Assembly: GCA_001599595.1 (NCBI GenBank)
Contig: BCHH01000001.1
Coordinates: 2,203,837-2,267,836, forward strand
DNA: 64,000 nt
Direction: 5' to 3'
Origin: Beverwykella pulmonaria
Lineage: Eukaryota > Ascomycota > Dothideomycetes > Pleosporales > Melanommataceae
Shown piece after piece: positions 47,401 through 61,846 of this stretch (positions are counted from its first letter, which is position 1; the number at the start of each line of letters is the position of its first letter). Below the pieces are notes generated by a model. It had not been told where the DNA came from and ran no database searches. It saw only the letters and a program-made list of their open reading frames with translations. The translations under genes were made by a program, and so were the position numbers.

Positions 47401-50400
47401 GTTTAGACGCAGATTACAACCCCACAGATCCGGCTGATTGATTGTTGTGACAAGTGATCTACTATGAAGATCCAACGGACAAACGCTCGATCGAACATGT
47501 CGCGATCATGATCTTCGAGAACTGTTTCAGTACCCATCCATTCGAGTGTCGCCTGTTCTCACAAAAGGCCCACATTATTTCAGTTGATCATCAACGAGCA
47601 GCGCCGATCTCGGCTCTAAGTCTATTCCTTCTCAGCACACGTGTGCGAATAATGCTTCACAATCACCACCAATCTATTTTCCGTTCTGTGGCTTGATACA
47701 AAGATGGTCAAGGGTCTAAGATCACCATAAGTCTAATCTCCGTGATCTACATACTGCTCATGTGGCTTTGTTCCGACAACCGCAAATGTGATGGTTGGCT
47801 TCGCACACCGGAGTCGGAGCCGAAGCCCTGATAGCTTCTTCAGGCACTCACCTTTTTCGAGCCTAGCAGTTCACTTCCCGTCGTTCCGCACAATAGTCCA
47901 CACCGACTAACGGCTTAGGGAAAACGTGATTGTTAAGATCCAAGGCGAATAAGTTTGACATTGGTGTCATTGAGATGACGATGCAGGGTATGTATTAGCG
48001 TTTTATATAGCGTTTAACCATTTTACATTGCCAGCCCACTCGGCTTCTTCATCTGATTTCACAAGATGTAAAATTCCTGAAGAGCAGCTTCTACATGAAG
48101 ACGGGTATGACGGGGCAAAACAATCTCGAGAGTCTGTCCAAAAGACTTGATTATCACTTCCCTCGACTACTTTATCTCTTCCTACAGGAGAGCAAATTCT
48201 CGAAACGTAGAAGTGACATGGAGATGGACACGATGAAACTGAAATATCCACACAGTTTCCACACGTTTACATACAGTTGCGCCTCTCAAAACTCCCCCCA
48301 CTCAGCATATTAAAGCCGGTCAGTAAAATTAAGACCCTTTTTCCGCGTGAAGTTTTAGGATTAATTGTACCCACTCCGAGTTTTCGGAGAAGGTAATGCG
48401 AGTTATCCGGCCTTCTGTACATATCGCCCACAACTTCCGCAAACTGCTCTTGGTTCTGAAACTATGTCGATCATTTTATGCACACTGTGGTGCCATTCCG
48501 CGACACAAAACGTCGCTCATGCCCCACCTTCACATTAATCATATCCGAACATTATTAGTAACAGTATGGCTTGAAATATTCGAAATTATACTCTATTGTA
48601 CGTTACCGTATGATCCAGTTACGCGCCCGTGAGAGGGACTTCAACACACAACGTTCGCGAATTTCCGCTACAAACTTTCTTACAACTTTGTTAGTATATG
48701 CAAGTAGATGAATCTCGCTCCGAACCTTAGCTCCCGAAACATTCTTTATCTATGGTAATCTACGATTGGAGCAGACGCATTATCTTAATAACGTAGACTA
48801 AAATTATTTGAGATTTAGGGTCTTTAGGCGCATAACATCCAGTAGCGGAGATACCGCACTCGGACCAGTACTTGTCCGATCTACCGTTGAGTTCGGGCAC
48901 ATGCGAAGGGTGCTGGGCACTCCCACTGCAACGCTCTTGGATGTAGTACACTACAAGCATCTCGTTGGGAAAGTCTTGGACTTTGCGCCTCTCTCGCGGC
49001 GGTTGTATCAATATAGCGTTAACTAAACATCGACACATGAACATAAGGCTAACTAACCTACACTCTCGGTTCCTCACTACTCCTCTACTGCCAATCGATT
49101 CTCTCCTCTGACCACCACAGAGTACCCCACTGGTAATATTGGAGGCATATTTGCTTTAATCATGTAAATATATCATAGTGCGAGTGTGAGACTTTCCAAG
49201 ACAACTATTGCTTTAATGCACTTGATCGAGATCGTGAAGTCAACTACCCTGATATCGCAACATGGCTCCCGTTGATCCGGTAATGATCTATTTGCGGTTT
49301 TATCCTTCCTGGGGCTCAAAAACACCCTACACGCCTGAAAGCAATAGTCTGGTCTACTCAAATAATTCAACTTAGGTGCTTGATCGGCTTATTTCGAAAT
49401 GCGGGTCAGTTAGCGGCAACTTTGGCCATAATCCGAATGACGAACTTAAACATCCATCCCCATTAAGCAACCGTCCGGACCTGGCCGTCATCGACAGTGC
49501 CTTCTAGATTTGCTAACTTTGTGGACTTTGTGGAGCTGTTGAAATTTCTTCAAGCTTGCGCCCTTGGCAGACTAGCTTGGGTGCATATCTAAAGTCATTC
49601 TTTGCGCTATTCCGTCGGGGTTGCAGTGCGAAACAACCCGGTTTCTCTGCTTTCAAGGATGTAAGCCAACACCGAAAGGAATGGATAGCTTCTATATGTA
49701 AATTAGCATACTTCATAGCTCTTCTTGTTGCTGGTATCGTTATTTCAGGTCTTCGTTGCAACTCAAAATGAGATACGGTTACAGGGTCAAGCGAGGGAGT
49801 GGAGAATTGATGATCTAATAATTCACTACCGATTGTGGTTTTCTACCCAACATTTTCGCCACTATTTCATCCGTGGTTGAAGCGGAGAGAAACTTTTAGC
49901 GACGCCGCATGCCAGAGAAGGATAAACCTTGGGAAAGATATGCTCTATGCTATGCCCCTTTCGCAGTAAGTCTATGCCCATCAAGACGTAAATTTTACGT
50001 GAAAAAGTGGTGTGACGCATGAGGTGAACGTATTTTCATGCATGTACCCTTTGGTAATAAAAACGCTGATTGTATGATCGGATATCACCCAGTGGAGCAC
50101 TAATTCGACGACGACGGATGATAACGGACAGTGAATTCTGTCACGATTACAGCCAAAGTTCCTCTGTACGTCTCCGACTGAACCGCTCAAACAGTTCATG
50201 ATGACACGAAGGCTGTTTCTATGTTTGCTCCTTGACTTAATTGTGAAGTTGTCTCGGGTAGCGATCATAGTATCGTGTGACACAATAGCTGTATTTACGA
50301 TTGAGGGTTTCAAAGAGTAGGAAAACAAGAGTAGGAAAACACCTCGTGCCTGGCACTAATAATATGAGTCTAATTTCTTTGTTCCTATGTTCCTTATGTG

Positions 50401-53400
50401 ATCTCCGTTCCGGACCCTACAAGATTCCAGAGCCATGGACAGTGACTGGTACCTGTGCTAAGGTAACATGTACCGCAAAAATGGCCTCAGTCCCCTTGCA
50501 TTTGGGTTCATCACCATGAAAGTAACGAGATGCAGCCTAGGGCTGAAGTTGACAGTCTAGATTTCTCTTCAGTCCATAATGCTGCGACGCTTCATGAGTA
50601 TGGTGTAGGAACGTAGTCGCCGGGTATCATGCTCAACGATCATCTTGTGAACAACATGCAAGGGGTCATTCTGGGATACGGGAGATAGCTTCCCTTTACG
50701 GCAAAAAGTGGAAATAAATCTTTCGAAAGATTTTGATACATCTCCATCCGGAAGACGCTGTGGGTCCCTAAAAGAGCGAAGCACGATCAAGCCCGTTCTC
50801 TTCACTGCCGTTTTAAATGTCGATGAGTATGCGTTTGAATCTTTGGTTTGCCATCGATTTCCCAAAGTAGGCTCAAATAAAGCGCACACTTGTTCTCGCA
50901 CTCATACATACAAGCAACCTTGTTGTTGATATCAGTACTCTAACCTTGCACAACCTTGTACAACAACAATCAAACTCTACTTTGGATCGCGCTTCAAGCC
51001 TTGCAAACCGAGAATCGTGTCCCGAGGGTCCAAGACACGTGAGCACCTTCTACAATGTAGAGCCCACACGTGGGGAGTGACGAACATATCGCCACGTTGG
51101 AGGCAGCTGCATCAAATCTCGTGGTGCATTACCTAGCTCCTAGTACGACAGGTAACATCTGCGCCAGTTTAAAATTGTCGAAGCGCTGTGCGTCTTGAGT
51201 AGATGCAAGACGTAATCAACCTGGCGGAGAGCTACCAGATGCAGGGCTCCCGGGTGGGGAACGAGAATGGAAACTGGTGTCCAATGCTTCTCCTTTAGAC
51301 GTCGTAAGAACAGAAAAGAGGTCTCCTCGTCCACAGCCACGATCCGTCAGCTGCTGAAAATAAATGCCACGCAAGGCACGAGGATACGAAAGCTCAAACT
51401 CTCAGCTCAACTTAGGCGTTCCTGCTGGATCCATCTTCAGGTAACTTTTGTCCTATTGAGAAGCTTGTATTACAGAGATGAATGACGTTGGACAGATGAT
51501 TGTATACAAACTGTCCTCACCGCCTGGTATGTTGGTCTCTGATCGCACCGCATATTTGACTCATCATGGTACATACCGCATCAAGAGTCGTTTAACGTTA
51601 ACCCTTGAACCTAGCAACCCCACCAAAGCGTTCGTGTTCCTCGTGAGAATCGTTTACGTCAAGACATTCTTCATTTACTCGATCCTTACTAATTTATCAA
51701 CTCGGAAGTTCTACAGTGCGACACAAACTGTTTATTACAACGCTCGACCAGGGTATAGCATCGCCGTCGAACCGATTGCCGAAGGCCGTTAAGCGTGGAA
51801 GAAATACGTACAGAAGACTGAAACATAACGCCTCGGTTTCGTGGCGCTGTTCGAGACCCTGCCGAGACCCATGGCAATTTTGTTGGTGTTGTGCGACACG
51901 AAGATATGGCTGTGCCTCCCGAGATACGTGTTTGTGTGGCCCAGCCAGAAATAAGCAAGCTAGCTGTTTGATATTGGGAACTTTGTCAGCACATCTTACT
52001 CGGCTGACATTATCATTGGTGAAGGCAATTCTCAACAGATTACGGACTCGAGGACTTGCATGCTATTTGGGAACGGAGACTCATGTTCCTTTTTATGAAG
52101 CCAGGCCTTGTACCTACACTAAGTTTAGACATCGGTGAACAGATGAGGAGGGCCTTGTGCTTCACATTAATTTCCAATGTAAACACAATCTTCTCAAGGC
52201 GTATTCCTAACTGCCGTAAGATCCATCGCACGAGTGGTGGGCTTCGACGACAAAGTGCGCTCCTTGCATCTTCCCACCTGGAGGATGCTTGTCCGTATGG
52301 AGGAATGTGGCTGCGTTTCTCTGAGATTTCGCTACACAAATGCTCTTTCAGTGGAGCTACGGGAGCTGCGGGTCGATGGCATGATAAAAAAGATTGTGGG
52401 TTTGTGGCATGATACAAATAACTCAGCTCGTCCTCGGCGTGGCCTAGAAAATGTAGGTCGGAAAGGCCACATTCGGATATGCCCCCGCTGTCAAATCGCA
52501 AGCGCAGGCGCCCACGTTACCTCCGATATGAACGAGTTTCATGAGCGCTGACGAGATGGGCTGTCCTCTTGCGAGAAATACTGACTCATAAGCTGATGGC
52601 GGCATAGGCGGTGGTTTGCTCCGCGCAGTGCGGTGTTTGTTCGAGAACGGGCGAAGAATATTCCGCTGTGGTGCTCGAGCTTACGAGCGAGCTGTGAGCA
52701 ATAATAGATGCACATATGCCCATGCCACCAGAGCATGTGCACGGAGGGACCCCGGCATATTGTAAAGTCTATCAGCGCCGTTGCTTTGGGTCTGCAATTG
52801 CAAGGAGCACGACCCGAGACTGCGTCTGAGCACGCCAACCTATGAGCCGACCCTTTCCGCCGCCAGGATCAATGCCGTTGACCTCTTCATAGCCGTGGAT
52901 TAAACCCGGACATTGGTACAGGACTCGCACAACGCCATGGCTAGCGCACTACATGTACATGTACCCTTTCATCCAAAGTGATGACGATTACCGATTCGGG
53001 ATACTGGTATGTTGCCGACGACGCGATCAGGTATTCAGGAATGCTCGGAAGGACGTGATTACGGTTTCGCCTTCTGCCCGTAGGCTAATTCCCTCATGGC
53101 AATTTGAAGCCATTGACGCTGGCGCGAGTCAACGAGTCGCAGTGCTAATGTGTAGATGTACGTCGACTGTGGATCGGCAGTGTTGTCTCTGTCCTTTAAG
53201 TGGGAGCTTGCGCTACCCCGCTCCAGGCGTAATACTCGCCGCTGACTTACCTCAGCTTTGGACGTCTTTGGTCTTCTCAACTTCAGCCACCAATATTTAC
53301 CTACAGTAGGCCTGCATGATCGACTGGACAGATCCTTCTGCAACGAGCATCGAGCAGTGACGTCGCCATTTTGCTTTGGCATTTGCAGTCTCCCGCCCAG

Positions 53401-56400
53401 GCTTATCGATTCACGCCCAGCGTGCGCAAGCACCCCGCGGTAAACGGCAAACGGTAACTGCGATAGTGGATGGTGCCAACACATCTAGGAGTAAGCAACG
53501 ATCCTCCGGGCGGGGACCCGGCAAGCTGAAGACGACTACCCTGCACACATCACACTGGTCCACAGCGAGGCGGAGGACTTGGCACAGAACTCGCGCTGCG
53601 GAGCGGAAACGTTTCCGCCACGCTATGCAAGCTCCTAGCCAATGATGAGCGGCGGAGCAGTTCTATCTTCGCCGTGCCGGGATCATCATCGAAGACGTCG
53701 GAACAGTTGCTGGCACTAGAATTGGTACTTGAAGGACATGCGCCTAGCCATGTCGACTACAATTGCGCTCCCCGGCGGCCGTATTTCTAATTCCACTCAA
53801 ACTCTACAAACTTGTCTGCCCTCGAATGGCGTGCATGCAGCATGCCCCTCTCGAGTTTGAACCCCTCCTTTCATCCGCTTACCTCACGTTATGTCGTTAC
53901 ATGCTTCGCTCTTCCCTGGCCTCTCGATCCTCAGGTGGTCGGTCTCATTGCCGCCTATGGACGGCAATTTCTGTTTGCACATCCGAAACGAAAACCCCAG
54001 GGGCACATCTTATCAGGATTTTGGGAAGGCCAATCTACCTTGACCGGGTTTGTTGCGCCCACGCGAGAAGGGAACCACTGATAGGATTATCGGGTCACTT
54101 TATTCCGCACCCCACACAAACGCCAAACGAGTTTGACAATCTCCTTCGCCAACCTCATTTGTTTCGGCATGCCGAAATACGGATCGCATCCATTTCCACG
54201 TTCAGGTCCGCTATGGCTGACTGCTATCTCCAGCTTCGCATGTGGCGATTGGCTCTCGCCTTATACCACGCGCCCCAAGACCGTCTCCGAATGCAGACAT
54301 ATGCTATTCCTTGACCGGAAAGGAGGAGCTGCGGAAGGCGTTGACAATCTAGCCCAGAGTGTAGCGAAATGATCAGAGAAGGTGGAAATTTTTGGAGAAG
54401 GGGTCTCCATCAGTCCGGAACAGTTTTTTTGGACAACAGAGAGATACAGGCACACCTGCAAGGCGAGTTAGAAGGGGCCGTCGTAGTGAGGGTTGTGGTG
54501 CGCGTCGCTCTGCTCGACCAGTCTGCACTATCGCGTAGCGCTCGTGTCCCTGACTGCGATTAATATCGCATCATCGTGTCGCGGGCCGCGTAGATGAAAG
54601 CAGCTGGGTTGCCGCCATGTCGCAGTGAAATGCCGAACTGCAAAGAATTTGCTTGAAATTGAAAACATGGTTTCTAATTCTCGTTCTCGAAGCTCCGACC
54701 TTCTAAGCGATTCAGGAACCTGAAACGATAGCCTTGGGATGCACGTTCGTCGTGTGATGTTTTTGCCCCTGCTGGGCTGGCGGCCACATCGTCGCGAGAG
54801 GTGTGTCAAGCGCTGAAACTCAAACGGTCCATAAACTTTGTTTTGCACCTTCGTTTTGACAAAAGCGGTTAGTAAAGTTGAGAATTTAATAGGTACAAGT
54901 TCTCTTCAAGCGAATCGTACGAACAATCCTGCTTTCGCGCGCACTTGCAATGTTTGTTGAGTGGGACACGACTGTGGCTTAACCTCGACTTTCACGGCCT
55001 GAGAGATGCACCCAGCCACGCACTCGGGAAAAAAACCTGGGCTCAAGAGCTTACCAAAATCGGGCCAAAAGTAAGGAGCACGGAAACGGCTTTCTCACAT
55101 GAGATGGAACTACATGACAACAAAGAAATTAAATCTAAAACATTTATAGAAAGAGAGCCCTTGTAATTCTCTATCTTTTTTTTTATACACATAAGTAGTA
55201 ATTTGGAAGTGTCGTAGAGTTCTAACCTTTGCAAAAGGTAAGTCCGTCCTTTTTCTTCCAGCGCATGTACCAGCTAAACCACGTTAACAAAAATACTGGG
55301 GTCGTTGCCGTTTGAGCATCCGTTTGATTGATCGACACTAGGATTTCCTCAAGCGAAAAGCTCTATCCATGCATCTTGACGACGTGAGGACACGACGACG
55401 CAAAGACGTGAAGACGGGAAGACGCTTGAGCATAACCATAATGCCTGATTAGGCTTTATCTCCTAGGATGCAGGAGATGTGCCCAAGAGCAAACCTAGGG
55501 TTGCGTCTGCAATTCTGAAATTGGAGAGAGGCCCTCTGGAGATCTTGCCCGCATTCCGCTGACTGAGATTGATCGGCGGTTGATCGCTATTCCAAAATCA
55601 ACATTCTCAGGCAGCCTCCGTTTGGTCAAGACACATTTCGCAGGTTGCAGAGAATCGAATTACTCGGCGGATGTGTGTGATGGCTACAACGGTGTCGTGA
55701 TGGCAAGGACGACATCGCGATTACTATCTGACTTTGCTTGCCGTTCATCCTGATTACCCATTATGTGCTGACCATCCGGACTAGTTTATTGAGCCTGCCG
55801 TGTGTTTAGTGTGAGCAGGCATCCAGTCGAGCTATCTCGGGTCAGCTCCCGCCTTTTAAAACATCGCTATTTACAAGTTTCAGCAAGCTATTTCAGCGTG
55901 CTTTTGAGGAACAGCAAAGCAAAAGCGGACGGACGGTCATGGCTGGTCGCCGAATGTGCCAACTGATCGACTCTGGGGTGGGTCGCGGATCCGAGTCTCA
56001 AGGATATAATCAACGTTGTTGACAACTCACCACGTCTGTCATCCGCAGAATGAGATTATAGATCCACAAATTGAGATCGAGATTGAATCTCAACATTACA
56101 GAATGCACATCCTCATCTCAACTTCCCAGATGGTGAAAAATTTTCATGATCCCCTCTGCTATCGAACGATAACACTCGTTTCGATACTCGCTTCGTCTAA
56201 CGTAACAACGAAATAAGGAATGGTGTGGGCTGGGGCTTGCAAGGCTGACGGACGCGAAAAATCCCGAAGCCACTAGGAGGCAGGGTAAAGCTTGGGTAGC
56301 GCGCGAATCGTGACCCTAGTTGGCGATACGGCACGAACCCTGCCAATACCCCCAGTTCAGGATAATTATAGCAAATACGCCATTGACGCATGCCGCGAGG

Positions 56401-58418
56401 GCTGTACGTACTGATAGCAGTCTCTAGCATAGTATTGGCTTTGCGCACTTGGAAATTTACCTTTGTTGGAACAACTGCTTGAGACATCCAGAGGCTTATA
56501 GCTATTGATGAGGAACGGTTTCGTCGCGAGTCAAACCGCAAACGGTCTGCTTGGCCTGAGACTACGAGGAGCTCCTGAGCGGTCTGTGCGGCACGGAGTG
56601 GACCGCGAAACCTTGAGCTAAAAGTCAATAAGAACACACAGATGGGTGAAGCACACGGAGACGGTGACTCGAGTCGACTGGCAACAGCGATCCCATGCAC
56701 CATGTCAAGGATCCTCCAAGGCTAAGGCCCTTGTGTTTTGAAACACTACAAGACAATCGCGAGCGTGGCGGAAGAAGCGGAGTCTCTTGGACCAAAGGGT
56801 CTTCCTCCTGGCTCGGCGTTGGGGCTGCACGTGGTGAGCGTGGCTATTGTTGTCTGCCCAGGTGTTGTCGCGGGGGTGGTAATGTTGTGCAATGGATGAG
56901 TTGAACATGGCCCTGACCTGTCATCTGTATCAGACTTCGCGGGGCGTTTGCTGCTGAGCAACAGATGAAGCAAATGGAGAACATTATTGCCGTCGGTGGG
57001 TTGCAGGCTGTCTCTCCGTACCGAGCAGTCCCATATTAGTGCCATCTGGCAGAAATTCGATCTGATGCTCAGCGGGGCGCAGTCCCTGGCACCTCCTCAT
57101 CAGCACCAACACCGGTGCTCTCGCACGCCCCGGCGTGCTGCTGGCCTTGCCCGCTCATTGCGCTCTGAGACGTTGACTTGAGATGTTGCGTCGATGGCGA
57201 ATGTGGGTGTTGGGCAGGGCCCTTGCTGGCGGGTTCCGGGGTGGGTTCGCAGGGGTGCCTCTTCACGGATAGGATCTTCGCACAGCGCACCCAAAGGAGC
57301 GGCGACATTCACCCGGATGTAGAAATACATTACCATGTTACGATACGAGATGTAAGATACGGGCAATGCTGCGGTTCCCAGAGCCGGCGGCCGTGCGCAA
57401 GCCCCCGCTAGCCAGTAGTCGTCCCGCTGAGCCAGGGGTGCCACCACAATTCATCGACTTACCACCGCCGACACAGCTCCGTGCTTGCTCACTCACCTCC
57501 CACCGCACCACTCCTCCGCCCAGCGCCAACCCCCCACAACAACCCAGCCCACAACCCACCCCAGCCCGCCAGCAGATCGGCCGCAGACGCCGCATCCTGG
57601 CTCCATGAATCCCTGCATGCTGCCTCCTTATCGACCACCACCGTCGTGCTTGTCTGCTGGGGATACCCCCCCCATGTCGCGCCTCAGCGCATGCTCTACG
57701 CTTAGCCTGGTATCCATCGGGTAACCAAGCGCCTGGCGCCGCATGTCACGGAAGCTCTTTCGCCCTCGGCCAAGGCTGCGTGGCCCATCGTTCTCGCGGA
57801 GCTAAAGCGCTCAATTGATGAGCATCATCACTGCGTCTCAAGCTCTTGATTATGCATCCGCAGACCCCGTTGAGAAAGGCACCGCAAGCTCTCCAAAACA
57901 CATGCACTGCCTAGCCCGACCCGGCAGCGCGCCAACCCTCTGTCTATGCCTTTTTGATCCTCTCTGATCCTCTCGTTGCTGCTTCCTCAAACGTCGCCCA
58001 CCCTCAGCTCGACTAAGCTCACAGCCTACCTGACGTACATTTGCGTTCTGACTCCCTCGCCGCCAAAATACCACTTGAAACTCGATTCGCCCGCCGGCCT
58101 GACGTCCGCACCTCTCTCTCCGAGCCAGGCCGTGGTCGTAACACAGTGCCAAATAGAGACACAAGAACTACCCACCAAATACAATAGGCTCCCGGCCCGC
58201 TCTGACTTCCTTGGTTCTCTGCCTGCCCCGCGGTTTACATTGTCCGCATATCAAATCGTTTGTCCTCATCCATTGTTCAGCCCATTTCGGTCCCAACGTC
58301 CCAGGGCTCCACCACCTCATGTCTCTGGTACTCTCTGTACAATAATCAACATCATCACGACATCCTCTCTTCCGCCTTCCCAATTTCCTAGCCGACCCTG
58401 GACGCTATTCGCACACGT
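44434..58418. other. 14-kb region without recognisable genes between PKS and Cmr1-like gene
   Basis: Divergent intergenic space inside the melanin locus. The longest open frames (183 codons at 53763-54314; 168 at 56197-56703, minus; 153 at 52040-52501, minus) are about what chance would give in 14 kb of mid-GC DNA, and none shows a motif I know. I looked for a short-chain reductase (GxxxGxG, YxxxK), a scytalone dehydratase, transposase motifs and terminal repeats and found none. Base composition is mixed and CpG and CpA are still common, so heavy repeat-induced point mutation is not evident. The 1.4 kb before Cmr1 is C/T-rich on the plus strand, like a long leader. Confidence 0.6.
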
Positions 58419-61400
58419 ATGCTCAACTCGTCTTTGACAGGAAACGCCGCTGTCGCACCGCCTTCGAAAATGGTTTTCTGCACATACTGTGGACAGTCTT
58501 TTACGCGAGATGAGCATCTCGAGAGGCATATTCTAACGCGTAAGTTAATAACCTTCCCTGGCTGACGGACTTCGTACTTTCTTGACATGTCCTTCTTTTC
58601 CCTACTCGAACCACTTCCTGCTTGCGTGCAATGTCTATGACCCTCGCTAACCTATTCTTCGCCTACAGACACCAATGTGAAGCCGTTCAAATGTTTTACA
58701 TGCCATATGAGCTTTGCTAGGCGGTACGTCTGTTTTACGCGTATTTTGAAGCATATATCTCTTGAGCCCGCGGAAATTGAATATTGCCCTTGCCCTGTTT
58801 CGTCTCCTAGCTCTTAGCATCTCCATCAAAGTTGACCATGAACTTGCAATCATGCAAAGCGGACCAATGGCTAACAAGTAGTGTAGCGATCTCCTACAAA
58901 GGCACTATACCGTCCACGGCCGAGACCAGAACAACCAAGAAGGTCTTCCCCCAAGTGCTGGAATCATCCCCAAATCCGCCGGCCGAACCCCGATCGCCTG
59001 TAGCAATTGCGCGAAAACCAAGACGAAATGTGATAAGAAATTTCCTTGCAGTCGGTGCGAAGGCCGAAATCTTCGATGCCAGTTACGCCCTACTCGTCGA
59101 GCATCGAAAAATGTGAACAGAATCGTAGCCCCGGCGGATGGTTCTGGGAGTGGGAACTCGAGCGAGCACGGAAACAACAACGAATCTCTCAATACATCAG
59201 ATGACTCTCCAGCTCGAGAAAATCAATCGCAGGAGTCCCACCCACAGCCGTCGGCCCAGCAACCACACCAAATTCCCAACGGGCAACCGCCACATCATAG
59301 TTCATCACAACCCTCCTCAGCAGCACATTCGCGGCATCCTTCATTGTCACAACCCTTGCATCTCATAAACTCCACCTCTGAGGAAAAACCCCTAAACATA
59401 CCAATCTCGACCACCCCACCATTTTTCGACCAGTCCCCCGCAAATGGAGTGCCAGCCACTCTTCCCACCATCTTATCGCCACTGCCGACTCCCGTCAACG
59501 GTTTCGTATCTCATACACCCATGTCCGGCTACGAGGAATTTGCGGGGACAGCTCGGGACGGCTCAGAAAATTGTGCGAGCCCTAGGTTCCTAATGGACCC
59601 ATGGGCACCCATGAATTTAAGCCAGGAGTATGATCCCTTGAGGATTGATCCATCGCTCATGCTGAGTATGAACATGGACATGAATATGGGTCCTCCAAAT
59701 GATGGGATGCTCGGGATGCTACCAGAGATGTCTCCACCCAACGGTTTTGGTCCTGTTCAAACACCGCTTCAGACGCCCCGAATGGACGAGTCGTTTTCGG
59801 ATCTTCAAATCGGGAGTTCGGCATCTATGTTCTATCCATCAAACAGGCATTCGTCGATTACTGAAAACGGAATCCCCGATCTCGGTGCTATCATCGCTGC
59901 CCAGGACGGATGGACCGTGTTCAGGTGCACGCCCCCGATCCCTTCAAGCTCATGTCCTCGAACTGCAAGACTGAATCTGGAGCGCCTAGAACTGAGTCTA
60001 AAGAACCACGCTTTCTGGAGTAACTGGACTCCGACGTGGGACGAATCAGACTTCCAGCATGGGGAGCAGATTTCGGTGGCACCCCTCCTTGAGTCGACCC
60101 GGGACAAGCTCCTTGCTCTAACACAAGGATTCCTTCACAAAGCCTTGGATATTCACAAAGATGGCACGAGTAGCTCTTCAAGCAGTGGTGAATCTCCAGG
60201 CTCGACTGCGTCCAGCTTTATCATTCTACCACCTGCTCGCGTCCTCGATTACTTCCTCCGGTCCTATGCCTTATCTTTTGAACGCTACTATCCAGTTTGT
60301 TCCCGTGGTGTTCTCGATACGAATGAGCTCATGCAAAATTACAACGACAAAGCGTCAACCTTGTTAATCCTTATGATGATCGCCCAAGGTGCCATGATGA
60401 TCCCGTCGCTAGACGCTCGGGCGTTGACTGGAGGGCTGACCGAGGCGTGTCGTATTTCGCTGTTCGACTTGATCGAGAAAAACATCATCATGGCTGGCGA
60501 TCCCATTGTGCTGCGTGCAGCTCTTCTCTTTACTGTGCAAGCAGCATGGAGTGGTGACAAGTGGCAGATGGATATTGCCATGGGACAGCGCGGTATGTAT
60601 TTCGCAATGCTGCGGCATTCGGGGAATCTTGAATCTCGGCAGATGTCGACGCCCCATATGAACGGCAATGCGACCACTGAGATGTTGTGGGGGGACTGGG
60701 TTCAGCATGAGAGTCGGAGTCGGTGAGTGCTTGATCCTTGGTTTGACCTCGAGATCATCCGATTCGTCACGTGAGACGATTTACTAATCTGTCGCTAGTC
60801 TTATCTATTCCTGGGCAATGGTCGACCAAGACCTTGCACTCTTCCACGACACCGCTCCCTTGTTTTCCGTGACGGAGTTTGGTGCCCCAATGCCAGATGC
60901 AGACTCACTCTGGCAAGCCAAGACAGCATCGGAATGGTCCGATGTGTTTAACCAGGTGCACGAGTTTTCCAATGGATATTCGTCGGTGGGCTCTGGTATT
61001 CGGCCTTTAAGCCTTAGAGATCTTTTCCGTCATTTTCTTGACGACGAGATCATCGCTCAGGATATCCCTTTAACCTCTATGCATTTGCGCCTGCTACTTC
61101 ACCCCTTGCAAACTTTGGTATGCCAATACTGCCAACTACTGAGCTGTTTTTCGGACAACCCATCTGCAAGACAGCGAGGAAGAGCGGTCACAGCGGCATC
61201 CACCCGTGTGCGTCTCGAAGAAGTGCAGGCGCTGTTACAGCGGTGGTTCGACCTGGCAGAAAGATATGTTAAGACCAACCCCGTCTGTCCAATGATGCAA
61301 GCGAATCTCGTCATGTTCCATCTCATCAGCCTGAATGCCGTGACCAACTTTCCGGAAATCGAGCGACTTGCCCGACGGGAAAGTGTCGATGGCACGTATC

Positions 61401-61846
61401 AGCCTTTGCAATATATCCACGATAAATGCATCTCGGAGGCGCGCGAGGCGATATACCACGCAGGCCAGATCCTCCGACTCATCAGAACCATGCCGAGAGG
61501 TGTTCGTTCTCCGTGGTGGCCTGGTGCGATATATCGCGCCGCTCTTGTTATCTGGGCGGAGGCATCGACGCGCAGCGAGTCTTTGAGTCCGAACCAGCAA
61601 GGACAGTATCAGCCTTCAAATAGCGCCTTTCCGGTCGACAACTTGCCACCTGACCATCCAGTGATCGCTAGGTATCTTTCTCGAAAAGAGGGCGTTCCTA
61701 CGTTAACTAAAAGGGACGGGACGGCGGTACACCTGGATCATCCCTACAGTATTCTTTCTCACTGTATCGAGGTAATAGACGAAGGTGTTGCAACCAGGTT
61801 TTCAGATGGAATTCGCGGCAAACTCGAAAGGCTCTCGAGGGGCTAA
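58419..61846 (+). CDS. CMR1: Cmr1/Pig1-type melanin transcription factor (two C2H2 fingers plus Zn2Cys6)
   Basis: Nuclear activator of melanin genes in Colletotrichum (Cmr1), Magnaporthe (Pig1) and Cochliobolus (Cmr1). Four exons: 58419-58539, 58669-58723, 58887-60722 and 60799-61846. The ATG at 58419 gives 1019 aa; a second in-frame ATG at 58470 gives 1002 aa and starts at the conserved MVFCTYCGQSFTRDEHLERH. Residues here count from 58470. Finger 1 spans about 3-24. Finger 2 spans about 30-52, with FKCFTCHMSFARR, and is split by intron 2. The Zn2Cys6 cluster is C80-x2-C83-x6-C90-x5-C96-x2-C99-x6-C106. A Ser/Pro/Asn/Met-rich linker of about 350 residues follows, then the fungal-specific TF middle domain from about 485 onward. 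The combined finger set is rare and diagnostic for this family. It is divergent from the PKS and about 14 kb away. Elsinoe TSF1 has the same architecture. Confidence 0.93.

Noticed and set aside
53763..54314. 183-codon plus-strand open frame in the 14-kb gap
   Set aside because: Longest frame in the gap but within the range expected by chance; composition and start context are not gene-like, and overlapping frames are equally open.
44434..58418. 1,3,8-THN reductase (Brn1/RDT1) or scytalone dehydratase in the gap
   Set aside because: No short-chain dehydrogenase motifs or dehydratase-like segment seen in any frame.
44434..58418. Repeat-induced point mutation of old transposons
   Set aside because: CpG and CpA dinucleotides are still common and the sequence is not strongly AT-rich. 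No transposase or terminal repeat was recognised. A RIP-index calculation would settle it.
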